DNA from: Lethocerus indicus
Taxonomy: Eukaryota > Arthropoda > Insecta > Hemiptera > Belostomatidae
Assembly: GCA_019843655.1 (NCBI GenBank)
Contig: JACDQD010000006.1
Span: forward strand, 27,794,246 to 27,858,245
Reading direction: 5' to 3'
Length of the DNA stretch: 64,000 nucleotides
The notes beneath the pieces were generated by a model. That model was given only the letters and a program-made list of their open reading frames with translations, had not been told where the DNA came from and did no database searches. Position numbers and translations under genes: made by a program. This document shows, piece by piece, positions 1 to 12,880 of the stretch (positions within the stretch are counted from its first letter, which is position 1; each line of letters begins with the position of its first letter).

Positions 1-1196
1 TTCAGAGTAGACTGACACCTCGATATCTAAGTAGTACTGTATTGACTTTGATGGGCCCATATTTGTAATTCGAGTGTCCCATGAATGTTCAATGCCGGCC
101 GGATTTATGGTGGGGCGTCGAATAGAGATACCAAAATTTAAATACAAAGAGCATTAAAACAACGCGTCGTCCAGGCTTTCGGCGTTAGCCAGAATACTCT
201 TTCATTGCACGGCCCTTGTTACATTCTGTACTTCGAGAGCTTCCGCGTGGGCGTTTCCTCCAATTAAAGTAGAATATTGTTGGTGGCGTGAAGCGAAAAT
301 TGATGAGTTGGGCGGGGCCGGTTTCGGCGTTCATCGCTCATCCTCGTTCTGAGCGCTAATCTCCGCCCCCGAAAATCACCTTATCTCCATTTTTCGCCCA
401 GCTCTGGACCGCCCCCGGCTCTGGGCTTCAACTTGGGTCATTAACTTTTCTCAGACAGGTTCGGTCCCTGGATTTGCATAACCTCCCGATTAAAAACTTC
501 CCCACAGAACCGGGCGTTCTTCACTCAGGGCCTGGCTACTGTAGGGATTTAACGACTTCGGAAGCACGTAGTATAGAGTGCTTAGACTAGCTGCGGGCTT
601 AGAGTGTAACTTAGCGAACTGGGGAATTATGTTTTAAGTTCCGCTTCCTACTCTGTAGAGAGTTAGAAATATGAATCCGTAATGGTTACTATCCTAAACT
701 CTGTTAAAATTTTAATATTTAAATTTTTGATGATATTTTTGACATTGTACCTATTGCCTAATTCAATGTCAACCAAGAATCATTAAGAATAAAACAGAGA
801 GTAGATTATCTCCACGTACAGCTTACAATATAATTTATTTGCTCGATATATTCAAACATGAAACCACCCCTACGCTAACTAAATATGACCACATTAGTGG
901 GAAAAATTCTTATCGGATAGATCATTCATTTATTGAACCTAAATTGGCTTCAAGGTTGTGTACGTGTGAGTATGAATCTTTTTTATATCCGCTGAAAGCA
1001 ATTTTTATAGCGAAAATTCCCCGGATATTACACCAAAGAGGCTAACAGGCAATGAATGTATACAATTCTGTGTTGATCATAAAAATGTTTTTTTACTTTT
1101 TATCAAAACCGAAAACCCGCTCTCCATTTCTGGCCCCGGAACATCTGTTTTGTTTATCGCACTGGAATTTCTGTTCCCGGCGGTGACCGACATAAC

Positions 1197-1211
1197 AAAA
1201 AAAAAAAAAAA
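1197..1211 (+). repeat. A homopolymer run
   Basis: Fifteen consecutive A. It could be the poly-A tail of an old retroposon, but no body is recognisable upstream. Confidence 0.8.
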
Positions 1212-1541
1212 CAGAAAGAATAAAACGGTCGGCCGTATTTACTTTTTTTACATTCGCTGGAGCCGAACATTTATGTAATGCCTAACACAATATATGCTGC
1301 GCTAAGCGCTCTACTCGTTTTGTAGGTTTTGGGGAAGAATAAAAGTTGAATTGAGTTGCTTTTGTAAGTTGTAAAGCGGATTTTGAACGTGCGTGGGCAC
1401 TTCGGGCGGACATACGTCCGATCCGGTTACCTCGTTACAGGCCTATTTACGACCTAAGGTCAAAGCCAAGGGAAGTTTTGAAAGTTATAATGAAATATGC
1501 GCCTTCTTTTATAATAATACGACGTCTATTTTAGACCGTAC

Positions 1542-1580
1542 TGAAATATATTATTAAATACGGAATATTAATATATTTCA
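1542..1580. repeat. AT-rich inverted repeat, 12-bp arms
   Basis: TGAAATATATTA at 1542-1553 is perfectly inverted at 1569-1580, leaving a 15-base loop. It is too short for a typical animal pre-miRNA and AT-rich enough to be chance or a minor cruciform. Confidence 0.55.
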
Positions 1581-4500
1581 ATGAAACTGTAGCGTCCGTT
1601 TCTATCGAATGTTATTCGAGCTGTGATATTTTGATACTGTGATTAATTATTTAATCGTTTAGTCGTCATTTGGCCTTAGTGGCCAATATATAACGTACAT
1701 ATATTACGACACAATGGACTGTAGACACAATTTAGTATAACGAGCCATGGACATATACCTAATCAGAATAAAGCACCACCGGCCTTAGGTGGCCTTTATA
1801 CCAATAACCAATCAACCTTTAAACCAATCGATTTATTTAACTGATTCCTGAGGTTGACTGTTGCTATTTTAGTCGAAACATCGAAATCTCGATATGCTGA
1901 CACCACTGACAGCCATAAGTTAAGGGATATACCATTGATTTCTATTCAATGCAAAACATCACTTGATTTTGTCTTAAAATATTTAATATACTGGAAGACA
2001 CGGGGGATATTCTTTGATAGACGATTCAATAATGATGTATATTGGAGTGGGACTTGGTTTTTTCGGTTGTTGATGCGAGTTAAAATTAATTGCCACAGAT
2101 TCTCTGCTGGGATCACACGCGGTCTCGAAAGGGGTTGTGGGTGGGGGATGGGTTTAGTGTTAAGTGGGGTGGCTTTAGTCCCGGACTTGATATAAGTGAA
2201 GAGTTGAGGGGGGGACCGGTAATTGGGGACACGCACAAGCCGTACGCGAATTCCTTCCCTTTGTCTACATAATCTCCGCTGTCCCATGGAATTATCCGAA
2301 ACAGACAATGCGCCCAAACTAAGTGCTAGTATCGTTAACCTTCCTTATAATATTATACCTTATGTTACACTTTGTGATATTGGCAAGTATTTTTTATATT
2401 TTAGTCTCGTATTATAGTCACAACATATACACTGTGAACGGTGTAAATATTCGGTCTCAACCTCAAAGTTGTTTTTATTTATGCATCATTCTCATAGTTA
2501 TAATTCCGACGAGCCGCATCGCACAGGGAAGCGACCAATGATACTATCCTTGTGTCGCTACAGTTCGGTAGTAACAGAATGAAAAGCGGATGCTGACACT
2601 TGGCTACCGATAACTGATTGGTTATCGGAGACTGGCGTCCTTTCACATTTACAACCGATCTTAATATTTATATGTTTTTTGGAACCCTTTATCTCCCGCC
2701 GTTCGGAAACTTTTCTGTCCCCCGGAAAACAAAACAGAATAATGGTGAGACCGACGACTGAAGAAACCCGGTTCTAGACACTAGAATTGCTAATGCCTAA
2801 GTGGGGTAGGACAACACAGTGTGACAAGAACAAATTGTCATTTAGTTGGGGTGTCACCTCTCATCCTCCCCCTCCCATCCCCCCATTGTTTACCCAACTC
2901 CATAATCCGAATCTCAATTCAAACGAAACTCCCAAATGAAAATGTAAAACCTGTGGAAAAACAAAGAACGGGATATATACATAAATTTGAACTGGAGAAT
3001 GGCAATATTTTCTCATTCCTTTTTCTTTCCTTCCTTCTGTAAATCCTAATAAATATATAATGGAAGTTAAAATTTGTTCGGCTTGCGTAAATCCTGATAA
3101 AGTTGAAACTCTATTAAGGGAGGCTCTTACAGTTTATCTTACTATCGACCTGATATTGCTGTTTCTGTTATAAATGTTTAAATACCGTAAGGAGTAGATG
3201 AATAAAATCTATGAATTTGTAACAATTCATTAAATATAAGCTTAACGATATTATTCTATCTGAATTAATTATTACACAATATACGCTTTCAGTGAAAACA
3301 GTTGAACAAAAATCGTGAGTCATTCTACTACAACAAGTAAGGATGCTTTGTAGGAACTTACTGTTATAATAATACATAATTGACACATATTGAGATGTTA
3401 CTGCCTACAGTGACGCGAACAAGCATTTACAATTAGCTGGTGATAAATATCCTGGATTATTTGGTCTGAACTGGTCCCCTATAAGTCGAGTATCGTTTTT
3501 AGCCGCGCGCAAGTGGAAATAGAAAAGGCCGGTCCCTCCAAAATTCCATAATTCCGTACCCTGTATGTAATATTTTCACCGCGACGTGTCGTTCTATATC
3601 ACCATACATAATACTATAATCTTCTCCAATTGGTAAAGTTTGTTGTTGGTAGAGGGTGTGGAGTGGTCGTTAAATCTTCATACAGCCGAGAGAGTGGGCC
3701 GACACCTCCTAACGCCCGAGATGTTATTATTCTCGGTCAGCGGAGAGATAACAAATGGTTAATTTTTGGGAAATAATCCCCGCTTCTACTGCACATCCTC
3801 TCACCCGCTGCCGCTTGATTAAGTGCACGCGAGAAGCGAATAATCCCTTGCGATGTGGTGTTGCGGAATTGGTTCGGACTTGAAACCGAAACTAATAATT
3901 GCGATTGTATCTTTGTTATTCGGAAACGGTTGTGTCGCCTTATCTACTTTGTTATGGGATTTCGAATTATGTAATGGAGCCCAAACCCTGCCTCTGCTTT
4001 TCCTCTAAAGTACCTACCCCTATATGAAATAGAAGCATTTTAGTTCTGTCCGCAACTACAGCATAATAATAAAAAAAATGCTATATTATAGAACAGCAAT
4101 TCATTTTTAATATACTGCAACGGGGTAGTATTTCAATCAAGGTTACAATATCATTAGGTAAAACATTATGATTAAAAATGTCCAGTAATTATGAACCTGG
4201 ACACCTATAATATGTGTAGCAAACAATTGCAATAGAAACACATTATTTCCTGAAATAACCTCATGAAATGCAATAAATATTTGGTGATGGAAAAAATTTA
4301 CATTGAACACTTTTCATGATTATTTATAACGTATTTTAAAAGCACAACACTCTCAATATCAGCTGCGTATAAAAATGTTCCACAAAAAACGAACTCTGTT
4401 CCGACGGTGTAAGATTAATGATCTGTCGTCGCTTCAACGTGGCTGACGTGATTTTTAGCTTACCTTTTTTCGTGATTGAAATATGACAACAAAAAATCCG

Positions 4501-4722
4501 CTCTGAAATCTAGTTGCTAGACAGCCGACTATATAATGGTATTTATAATTTTGTGAAACTTCATTCTCACATAATGTGGCGGGGAGGGGAACTATTTCTC
4601 ATCTTCATGCACTACTTTATATAATAAAGAAATAATGTATTTGCACATAGTTGTATGAAATTAACGCTTAATTAATTTAACCTTTAAAATATATTTTCAA
4701 ATCTTTCGTGTATCTTATTCGG

Positions 4723-4748
4723 AGTTTCGTTTTCTGTTGCAGGTGAGT
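4723..4748 (+). promoter_or_regulatory. Candidate recursive (ratcheting) splice site 1
   Basis: A pyrimidine-rich tract (TTTCGTTTTCTGTTG) runs into CAG and continues without a gap into GTGAGT, with the junction at 4742/4743. A strong 3' splice site fused to a strong 5' splice site is the defining pattern of recursive splice sites described in long Drosophila introns and later in vertebrates. Such a site would let a long + strand intron be removed in steps without adding exon sequence. A secondary donor (CTG then GTAAGC, cut at 4780/4781) lies 38 bases downstream, as expected for a recursive-splicing exon. Seen: the motif. Inferred: use in splicing. Confidence 0.6.
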
Positions 4749-4780
4749 CTCGGTGTAAATCATTGGTTTGGAGAATTCTG
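4743..4780 (+). other. Candidate 38-nt recursive-splicing exon
   Basis: This segment lies between the CAG acceptor at 4742 and a second good donor, GTAAGC, at 4781. Its first six bases are themselves a 5' splice site. Once spliced to an upstream exon it would normally be removed again, or occasionally kept. Two of three frames are open through it, so it could be coding or simply a definition exon. No peptide is recognised. Confidence 0.3.
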
Positions 4781-6285
4781 GTAAGCTTTTATTTTTAACT
4801 AATTTTCTTCGGGAATCTGTCCCTGAAATGGGTCGGGTCATCAACTCTCGGCTATTCTCGTCCCAAGAAGGACGGTTTTTCATCAGTCCCTGGCAATTAA
4901 CTTTATTTGACGGGGGAGGGGGCTTATTGGGACCTTATTGGCCTGCTGGCCCCTAATCTTACCCCCTACCACCGTATCCTCTTTTTAGCCCTTTGCCGAT
5001 GCTTTGTTCTCTCACCCTGCTTCCTTTTATGCCAAAGCATATTCGGAAATAAGAAGAAAGAAGCCGTAATGTCGCCTTATATGCTTTCCTTTCAGAGCTG
5101 AGACTGCGGCTGACCCAATTTCATACACTACAACTAGCTTTGCAAAGTCTCCTTTGCTTTATATAAATAAATATAAGGTTCCGGGATCAGAATGGGTTTT
5201 GGAATATCAGCCGGGTTTATCGTGTTCAGTCGCGTAGGCCGATATCGGTTATTATTGATAATACAGCGTGGTATTTATAAATGTTGTCTACCTATTAAAA
5301 ATTCTATGATTCGTTACTACGACAACATTACTGAAGGAATGGCTTAAACACAGGTTTCTAATTGTTTTTCTTGTTTAGATTTCTTTAATGATCTCATATT
5401 TATATTACACTTCATAATAAAACATTACTGTCCTGTATCGTTCGTTTTTTACTACTCCTGCTTTGGATATGTACCGCTGTCCGAAATGATACCTTTGTAT
5501 AACCGTGGGAGCTACCCAGTCCGGATTACCAATGTCGTTTCTATTTAGAATTTGTAGAAATCATACCGGTGTTCTCAAAGTTGGTGCTGTTGAAAAAAAA
5601 ATTAAAGTTGGGAACCCATTATGAGGCGCGGAGGGGCACAAAGCCTACGAATCCGGAGGGAATCTGAGTGAAACTTGAAAATCAATTGGTTCTCCTTCAG
5701 TAGTTACTTCTCCTGGAAACCATTTACTAAATGATAGAGGTGAACTGAATTGTACCTCTGAAACGGGACCTGATAGCCGGATTGAGAGGGCAAAAGTCCT
5801 TACCTGTCTGGAAATTTGAAGTCGATTACATTAGAGTCCAGGTATGTTGGTCCGGCGGGAGACAACAGGTTTTCGGGACCGATCTCTGATATTTACCCAA
5901 CGGCTGTGTTTCCCGGTTATTTTCCTTTCTCTTCGCTCCCATTTTCCGCCCTTTCACGGCGCCTCCCTTTGATGTCCCGCATCTGTCACAGTTTAGAAAC
6001 TAACCGCTCGGGTGCGGTGAAGTGCCAAGGAACACTGGGAGCCAGCAGTGGCCGACAATGGCACAAGCCCACCCACCCCCATTCCTCCCCCCCCGCCCCC
6101 GTCGCCGATATTTCCCCTTTTCTCCCTTCCCTTTCAGCCTGTCTCTTTCTTTATTTCTTTCTCGCCCGTTTTTTCTTTCCTTTTTCCAGCCCTAGAGCTG
6201 CTGGCTGGCCGGTCTTTGCCGGCGTGTCGTGTCGTTTGAACACATGTTCTTAGTGCGGGCACAAAGGGGCCCCACACACCGCCCA

Positions 6286-6290
<5 letters not shown>

Positions 6291-6316
<26 letters not shown>
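6291..6316. repeat. (TC)n microsatellite, 13 units
   Basis: Uninterrupted TC dinucleotides inside a wider pyrimidine-rich belt that starts near 6060. Confidence 0.95.
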
Positions 6317-8075
6317 CCTTCCACTTAGGCTCTCACCTATAGACTCGGCTCCCACTTGACAATTTAATGTCGTGTAATTACACTTTTCTTTCGGGCTTTC
6401 GCAACTTCTCCACCGGAGTTCCCAACGACCGCCCGGACTTGTCGCCTAAGGGAATACTCTAAAACATTTCAGCCATTTATGCCATCCGACAATCAAGATT
6501 CTTTATTGCAACAATTATATTAAACCTAAAATTAATTAAGGTGATGGAAAGACTAGTTGTAGTTGCATAGTTAAGGTCATTTCAAATTGAAATTATTTAA
6601 TTTGTGAACTTACTAATTATTAATGTAAAACTTATTAATTACTGATTATCTTCATACATTAAATTCACGAATTCGCGACACCTGTCTGTAATTTATCACA
6701 AACACAGTAGTTCATATACTTGATGAACTTAGTATGAGCATCATACTGGTTTTGGGTCCATGGGTTGCTGAACCCCGGATTTTTTAAAAAAATTGCGTGA
6801 TTCAAATCTTAGAAGACTGTGAATCCAGGTTTAGATGAGCGGAAGTGAAAAAAACTACGTTCTACAGTACATAAAACTATAGAAGTTCTATAACTAAGTT
6901 ACGTTCTATTGTTCTATAGTACAATAACTGTTATTAATATATAGGCCAGTTTATGGAGGTTATCTAAAGGACTTATGACGCTGCTGGGACTTGAAAGTGA
7001 AATTTATTTTTCTCGATCCCCTCTTATTTTGTCGGGCTCCGAAGTTGTTTCAATTTCCTTTGTCTCGTTCGAAATTCTTAAAGACAATGTCAAGATGAGT
7101 TGAGCGCCGTCTCAAAAGCCAACCCCCTCGCTCTCTCCCCCTTCCTACCCCTTTCCACACTCCAACCACCGTCGGAGGGTCTTTGATCATTTTGCAAAGC
7201 GCGCTGCAATTCAATTTTGGAGAGTATTGCATTATAAGGATAGCGAGGCTGATGCGCTCTAACCGATCTGAGCCCTTAATGCGATGTGACGCCCAAGCTG
7301 TTTTATAATTATAGCAAACTGCATGTTGAATGTCGGTTACATGAATAAATATATATAACATAATCCATCTCAAAAGTGTGTCATCTGTTATTTCTGTGTA
7401 GTGCATTGTATAACTATTTCTTTTAATTGATGTTAGCGAACATATTATCAATGAGCCCTTGCCTCGAATTATAAGTCAGTCAGAAAAAAATACACAACCT
7501 AACCAAAACGAAAGTGATATAATTTTCTATATGTTAAAATAAAAACTAGAATGTTTTATGCACAAGAAATCCTGAAGGAAGAATTCTATTTTATTGAAAA
7601 AGTCTTGGAATATATTTGTCAGAACAATTTAAAAAAAAGAGTTCAGAAAGAATCGTGAAACTTCATCGACCATTACTATTCCTGATTATGAATAGCCTGA
7701 TTCTTTAAGCCAAGATGTTTAATATTATTGGCGATGATAAACGAGGTAAAGACTGTCCTTCATGGAAGCAACAACTCAAAGGAATGATCTCCTCAATACT
7801 CAAAAGTGTGGTAACATTCTCAGAAAGGGTAAACTCGCCCTGTCACGGATGTAATGACCCTTTTAATAGTCCTAGTTAGTAAACTCTCATTAAAGATAAG
7901 TTTCAATTAGGATGTAATTATTTTTTATAGTATTGGTTTTGTACTACGGATGAAGGCTGCTTAAACTTAATATTAAATTCTCTTAGATGTCAGGCGGTGA
8001 GAGTGAAATTTCGAACGATCGGTAAATTTATTTCGACATTGTAATTATATTTTTGATTAAAGGTAAACTATTACC

Positions 8076-8100
8076 TATATATATATATATATATACACAC
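8076..8100. repeat. (TA)n microsatellite with CA tail
   Basis: About ten TA units followed directly by CACAC, a compound TA/CA array. Confidence 0.9.
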
Positions 8101-11100
8101 ATAATTAAATTAAAAGGTTAATTTACTTTATCAAGCCTATTAAAATTGGACGCTAGTAACAATTTAAATAAAGCGTTTGTTTTCTTAGATTTAAGCTTAT
8201 TGATCCTGAAGGCTGGCTTCGCGACCTGGGGATAACCACTATCCGTATTTTTAATTCTGAATCTCGAGAAATTAGGTTATACTGAGGCTGTATAAGATCG
8301 GTAGCCAACTTGCATACGATTTATAAATTAAAATGTGTTGTGTCAATATGAAATATCTAATCACACGGAACTGCGGAGCGGTGTTACATATTCAGTGTAC
8401 AGGACTAATAATTATCTCTAAGCATAATGCAACTAGGCCAAGATTCCTCTGCAATTGATTCCCTCCTGCCGACTGCGGGCTTTAATCCAGTTTGGACTAT
8501 CCGGTTGATTCCATCAGGCTCGAATTTCTATGTAAATGTTCCCCATTATACATATTAATGTTGTCCCAGCAATAATTGGCCTTACCTCCTGCCCCCCCCT
8601 CCCATCAAATAGACCAATCTGTTCCTAATTACATGAGCCTTGGTGCCGCAATCCGGCGAGATGGGCCTAGTTATCAATTGTTTCAATTAAGGTACTAATG
8701 AAATTTGTAATTACTGATGGATTATTCAAACGGCAGGTTACATTGAAAGTGAACCTGCGATTGACTATAAATCAATTTTCCACCACGTTCGGCTGTTTGT
8801 TTCATCATTCCGTGGCCAGCCAGTAGCGTAATTCGTCCCAAAAATATAGTTTTAACGTTTCTTTTATTATTTTATTTAAATTGAATTAAGTAAAGTTTAA
8901 TTTTTTTAAATGTGCGTTTCAACCAAAATATGAAACATTAATGAAATTCATATCGTACAGTCGAAAATATTAAGAAAAATAACTAACGCCCTACACCCTA
9001 CGACCCTACTGTGTCTCTAACTTCACACGCAAGATACAGTTCTGGAAGTCTCGCTTGTCCCTTATCTTGCCATAAAAAAATATAATAAATTTATAGAACT
9101 TTACGCACGCCTGCAAAGGAAGTGGTAACGTTAAATAAATAAAAACGGGGAGTGCCACTGGGGTTCTGCTCCGTTATGCTCTATTTGTTAGTAGGATTAC
9201 TTCAATTTTTTTCAGTTGTCGTGTTAGGACATTTAGCAAAAATAAATACAAAACTTGAAACATTCAGTTTCAACGATATTGTCGGGGAATTGCGGCCAGT
9301 CTAAATCGTGACCACAGTTGTGTTATTATTAGTGTTAGACTAGTTACTTTTGAAGAAGGGCTAAAAATAGTTTCGAAACGGATCTCCCTTCGTTCGTCCA
9401 GAAAGAGAGGGAGATAGAGGTCCCACAAAACGCGGCTTGTTCCCGTTTCCTTCCCGGGGCGTGTCGAACCCCACCCCCTCCCCATTCTCTCAACGCCGGA
9501 TGGGCGTCTCTTCCGACTTAACAAAAGGTCCGGCGCAACGAGACAAGGGTGGCCCTACGGTCGTGCCGCATTGTAAGGGGCGCCGCGAGTCAGCCCTAGG
9601 GCCCCATTCAAAGCCGGCGCTAGATGCACCCGGCTCCCCCAACCCCCACCTTTTTTGTGTCTCTCTGTCTCTAAAAAGAGGGCCCATTTTAGGCCACCCT
9701 ACGGGAATTAGGACCCCCCCCCCGCCGGCACAAAAACTGTCTGCGATACAAAGTGTACAACGATGTTATACGTAATTGACGTGTACAAAATGACGGACAA
9801 CTTGTATGTTGAGCCCTTTCTTAAGAGCTTTCACTGTAAAAGACAACCTTCTACTCGAAAAACTGCAGATATTCTACCTCACTATTGTGACCGGATCGTT
9901 CTATTTTGATAATGGTATCTAACACATTTATAGAAATCACGAACATTCTGACCTATTGTGAGGAAATGTAATTCATCCTCTGCTGGGTAATTATCGCACG
10001 GTAATGTTTGTAATTATGAAATGTTTGACGGTAAAAACCTGTGTTTATAATTTCAGCGCACTAATGGTAACACCGACCCCAATGTCAATTGCATTTAGCA
10101 CGAAGGGGCATTTCCCTTTGAATTGAGCCATTCGTTAACTTCGTTCACGTTTAGAATCGCATGAATTAAACAATAAAAGCAATCAACTAATTTTACTTCA
10201 TCAATATAATTACGAGGTAATATCAGTAAATATACCTGCCGAATGTACTTTTATTTATTTGCCAGTTAATATAACTAAATTATAAATTCATGTACGTTTG
10301 AATGATCGTCAAAATCCTAGTACTAAACCAGAGAGACATCACCGTCTTAGGCATCCATTCTAGATTTACAGAGGACGTTGGATCCGGGACCTGTTAACGG
10401 TAAGATTCATTATCCGTCCGTAATATGAATGGGAAGATCCTTTGTCTCAGTTTCCTCTAGATAGGCGCTCAAGAATAAATTGTTTTAGGCCGGAACCTAT
10501 CAGTCTTTATGGATCCGGTGTACGTCCTATGCCCGACTTCAATATTTCAGCAATAGAGACGTATAGCTGCTTATCGGCCTATCTATCGTTAGCGATTTAT
10601 GTCATAACTTTTTACTATCCATCACTCCGGCGACGTTGAATCTATTTAAACTTACCTTTTCAATCTGCCCGTTCTGTCCCGACCACCGAGAAGCGAATTA
10701 AGGGATTCCCAATGTTGCCGTGTTAAATTTTCAATTTAACTGTTGCTGTTAAGATTTATCGGCAATATAAAGTATTTAAAGTAATAATTACGCGCATTAT
10801 TAAGATTTCAATCTAGTGATACTATGCAAAATATCTGTATACACAAAAATCCCGAGCCGTAATATTCTTACATTTATTCTGTATAACACGTGTTGAATTA
10901 CATTTTGGCTCCTTTATACATTTGTGTCTTATGTTCTATAAAAGATTATGAATGGGATATCATTTTCGTACATTTCTACGCGTACTATACCGTTCATATT
11001 TCGTGTGTGTTTGTGTGGTGTTTCGATTTCTGAATCAGTGGCGGCGACTGAAACTATGTTATATAAATTGACCGTAATTCATCGAATAAGAGTTCTTCGA

Positions 11101-11175
11101 TTGAGTCCCGGACGTGAGCCTGGGTTTAATAAGTGTAAAGTTAAATGGGGTGCATTGTTCAATTGTGGGCGAACG

Positions 11176-11208
11176 CCCCCTCCCCCGCCCCTGCCGCCCC
11201 AGCCCCCT
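11176..11208 (-). other. C-run cluster, G-quadruplex candidate on minus strand
   Basis: Five C runs of 3 to 5 bases lie within 33 bases, separated by one- to six-base spacers. The minus strand would therefore carry at least four adjacent G runs, fitting the usual G3+ with short-loop rule for a quadruplex. The longest open frame in the window (166 codons, 10948-11448 +) runs over this patch and encodes poly-Pro/Cys low complexity, so I do not call it a gene. Confidence 0.55.
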
Positions 11209-12790
11209 CTGTGGTGGTGGTTGTGTTTCTTTTTGCGTGTGTGGACCCCATTATGTCTGGTCTGCCTCTGTCTGTCGTCTTGCGGGTGCCCCCTTCATCA
11301 ATCATGTCGGCGGTCGGGCCCCTGTCGGCGACACTTCCACATAATATGTTTCCCTCTCCCCAAACTAATTCCCCCCCTCTCCTCCCTCCCTCCCTCCCTC
11401 TCTCTGTTCCAGAACCGCTCGTTCCCAACCGACGTGTCCAGCCCGTGAAGCGGGGGGTCGACCGAACGGCCAGCCGCCCTTTCAGAAATTGGGTTTTCTC
11501 TAAAACCCGACTGGGCCTCGTCGGAATGTAATTTCATATTGTGTATCCCAGGTTCCGTTATTTTACTGCAGGAGTTATGGATGGGAGGGTCCCCCTGTAA
11601 GGATGGGGCAGGGCCAGATTGCGGATGACAGCTCCGAACGGGGTGATTAATGGAGTTAACGGTTGAATGCCTGCCGGGGAATATGGTTTCCAGAACCGAA
11701 AGCAATTACCGCAAACAGTACTCCTACAGTACCCCCAGAAACAGTAAATATATCTAACGTTCGGAAGGGTTTGACGGAGAATGAAGTTTATTCGACGTTT
11801 AAGATATTTAAGAGTTCATTTCTTCTGACATTCGTTCGTACAGTATCCCTTTAGTTGGCAATACTTTTAGAAACTGAGTTAAAATATAAAGGTATGTAGT
11901 GTGTATTATATTTTATATTCCGTACACTACCTTTAAACAATTTAATTGGTTAATAGTGTCTAGAATGTTCATGTTTTTTTGCAGCAGCACTGGAAAGATA
12001 CTAAAATTTGTCTACGTGAGATGTTGTTTTTCATGTTGTTTGTTCAAAATTTCGTTCATAGTTGGTTGACCGCTTTATACACGAAATTGACCGGCTTAAG
12101 AGCCCAGGGGCTATCTGACTACGCTCTGGAGATGCCGTGGGAGCAAGTGGGATCGTCCCCTAACTTAGATTGTCTATTAGAGCTAATAACCTGGCCAAGG
12201 GATCGGTTAACGAAGCTGTCAGAACTGCCCTCCCCCAAAACCCCAGTATTATTATATCGATGCATATTTAGAAAGTTAGTCCCCGTGCCAAACCCAAACC
12301 TCCGTCAAGACTACCAAACACCTAAGCATTTGTGACCCTTGGCGCTACCAGTTTATGAATTCCCGAATTCACAATTGAATTTTGATGTTGAAAATTGGTC
12401 TTCGTATATTGCCAATACATTTAGATGTATGTAATTTTTTAATAAAAACTGCTGGGGGCTGGCTACTTATAATTTCGTAATAGGTAATATTTTAAAAGAG
12501 GAAGAGACTATTTTAAACACATCGAAAAAGTAAATGAGTTCCATGGTATACGTAAATTGTTCAAGAAACGCAAGAAAATAGGTAAGAAGAAATTCGCAAG
12601 GGTAAAAAAATTTGTTCTTCCGGTGCTGATTATAGTCCTTTGCCGTTCGGCCTTGTTAACCTCGCTACCGTTTTTGCAGTCGTAATTGTTTTTCAAGTTA
12701 GTCCCCAATTTATTGTGGAGTTTAATTCTCGTCTTAATTAAAATCTAAAAATATTCCTTTCTCCTCTTAAGCCTCTACTTCAAGATGTGT

Positions 12791-12795
12791 TCTCG

Positions 12796-12878
<83 letters not shown>

Positions 12879-12880
12879 TC
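12791..12880. repeat. Long (CT)n microsatellite
   Basis: About 85 bases of CT dinucleotide with two early CG-type interruptions, ending in TTCCTCTTTTTC. It is the longest simple repeat in the window besides the TA array near 62.9 kb. It gives rise to a spurious Ser/Leu open frame. Confidence 0.97.

Larger units (their letters stand above)
1..4722. other. Non-coding stretch upstream of first ratchet site
   Basis: No gene is recognised. The longest open frame, 123 codons on the minus strand at 1946-2317, has no known domain and overlaps other short frames. The block holds a perfect POU octamer (ATTTGCAT, 472-479), a 15-base A run (1197-1211), an AT-rich hairpin (1542-1580), and two small hairpins that share GGCCTTAG (1670-1686 and 1776-1792). 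Another 8-bp stem lies at 2607-2614 / 2621-2628. The rest is AT-leaning unique-looking sequence. By inference it is intronic or intergenic. Confidence 0.7.
4781..11175. other. Non-coding stretch, 4.8-11.2 kb
   Basis: No gene is recognised. The open frame at 5816-6253 (+, 145 codons) owes its length to a pyrimidine-rich tract. Its product is Ser/Pro/Phe low complexity with no domain. The block includes the CT array at 6291-6316, the TA array at 8076-8095, and C-rich patches near 8590 and 9710. It otherwise reads as AT-rich unique DNA. Confidence 0.7.

Noticed and set aside
10948..11448. Longest open frame, 166 codons, + strand
   Set aside because: It is carried by a C-rich and CCCT-repeat tract, gives Pro/Cys/Ser low complexity, overlaps long frames in two other registers and shows no domain.
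11685..11705. Trp-Phe-Pro-Glu-Pro-Lys frame as a homeodomain remnant (WFQNR)
   Set aside because: The following residues do not fit and no helix 1-2 sequence precedes it.
12580..12595. ATAGGTAAGAAG as a ratchet site
   Set aside because: The upstream sequence is purine-rich and has no pyrimidine tract.
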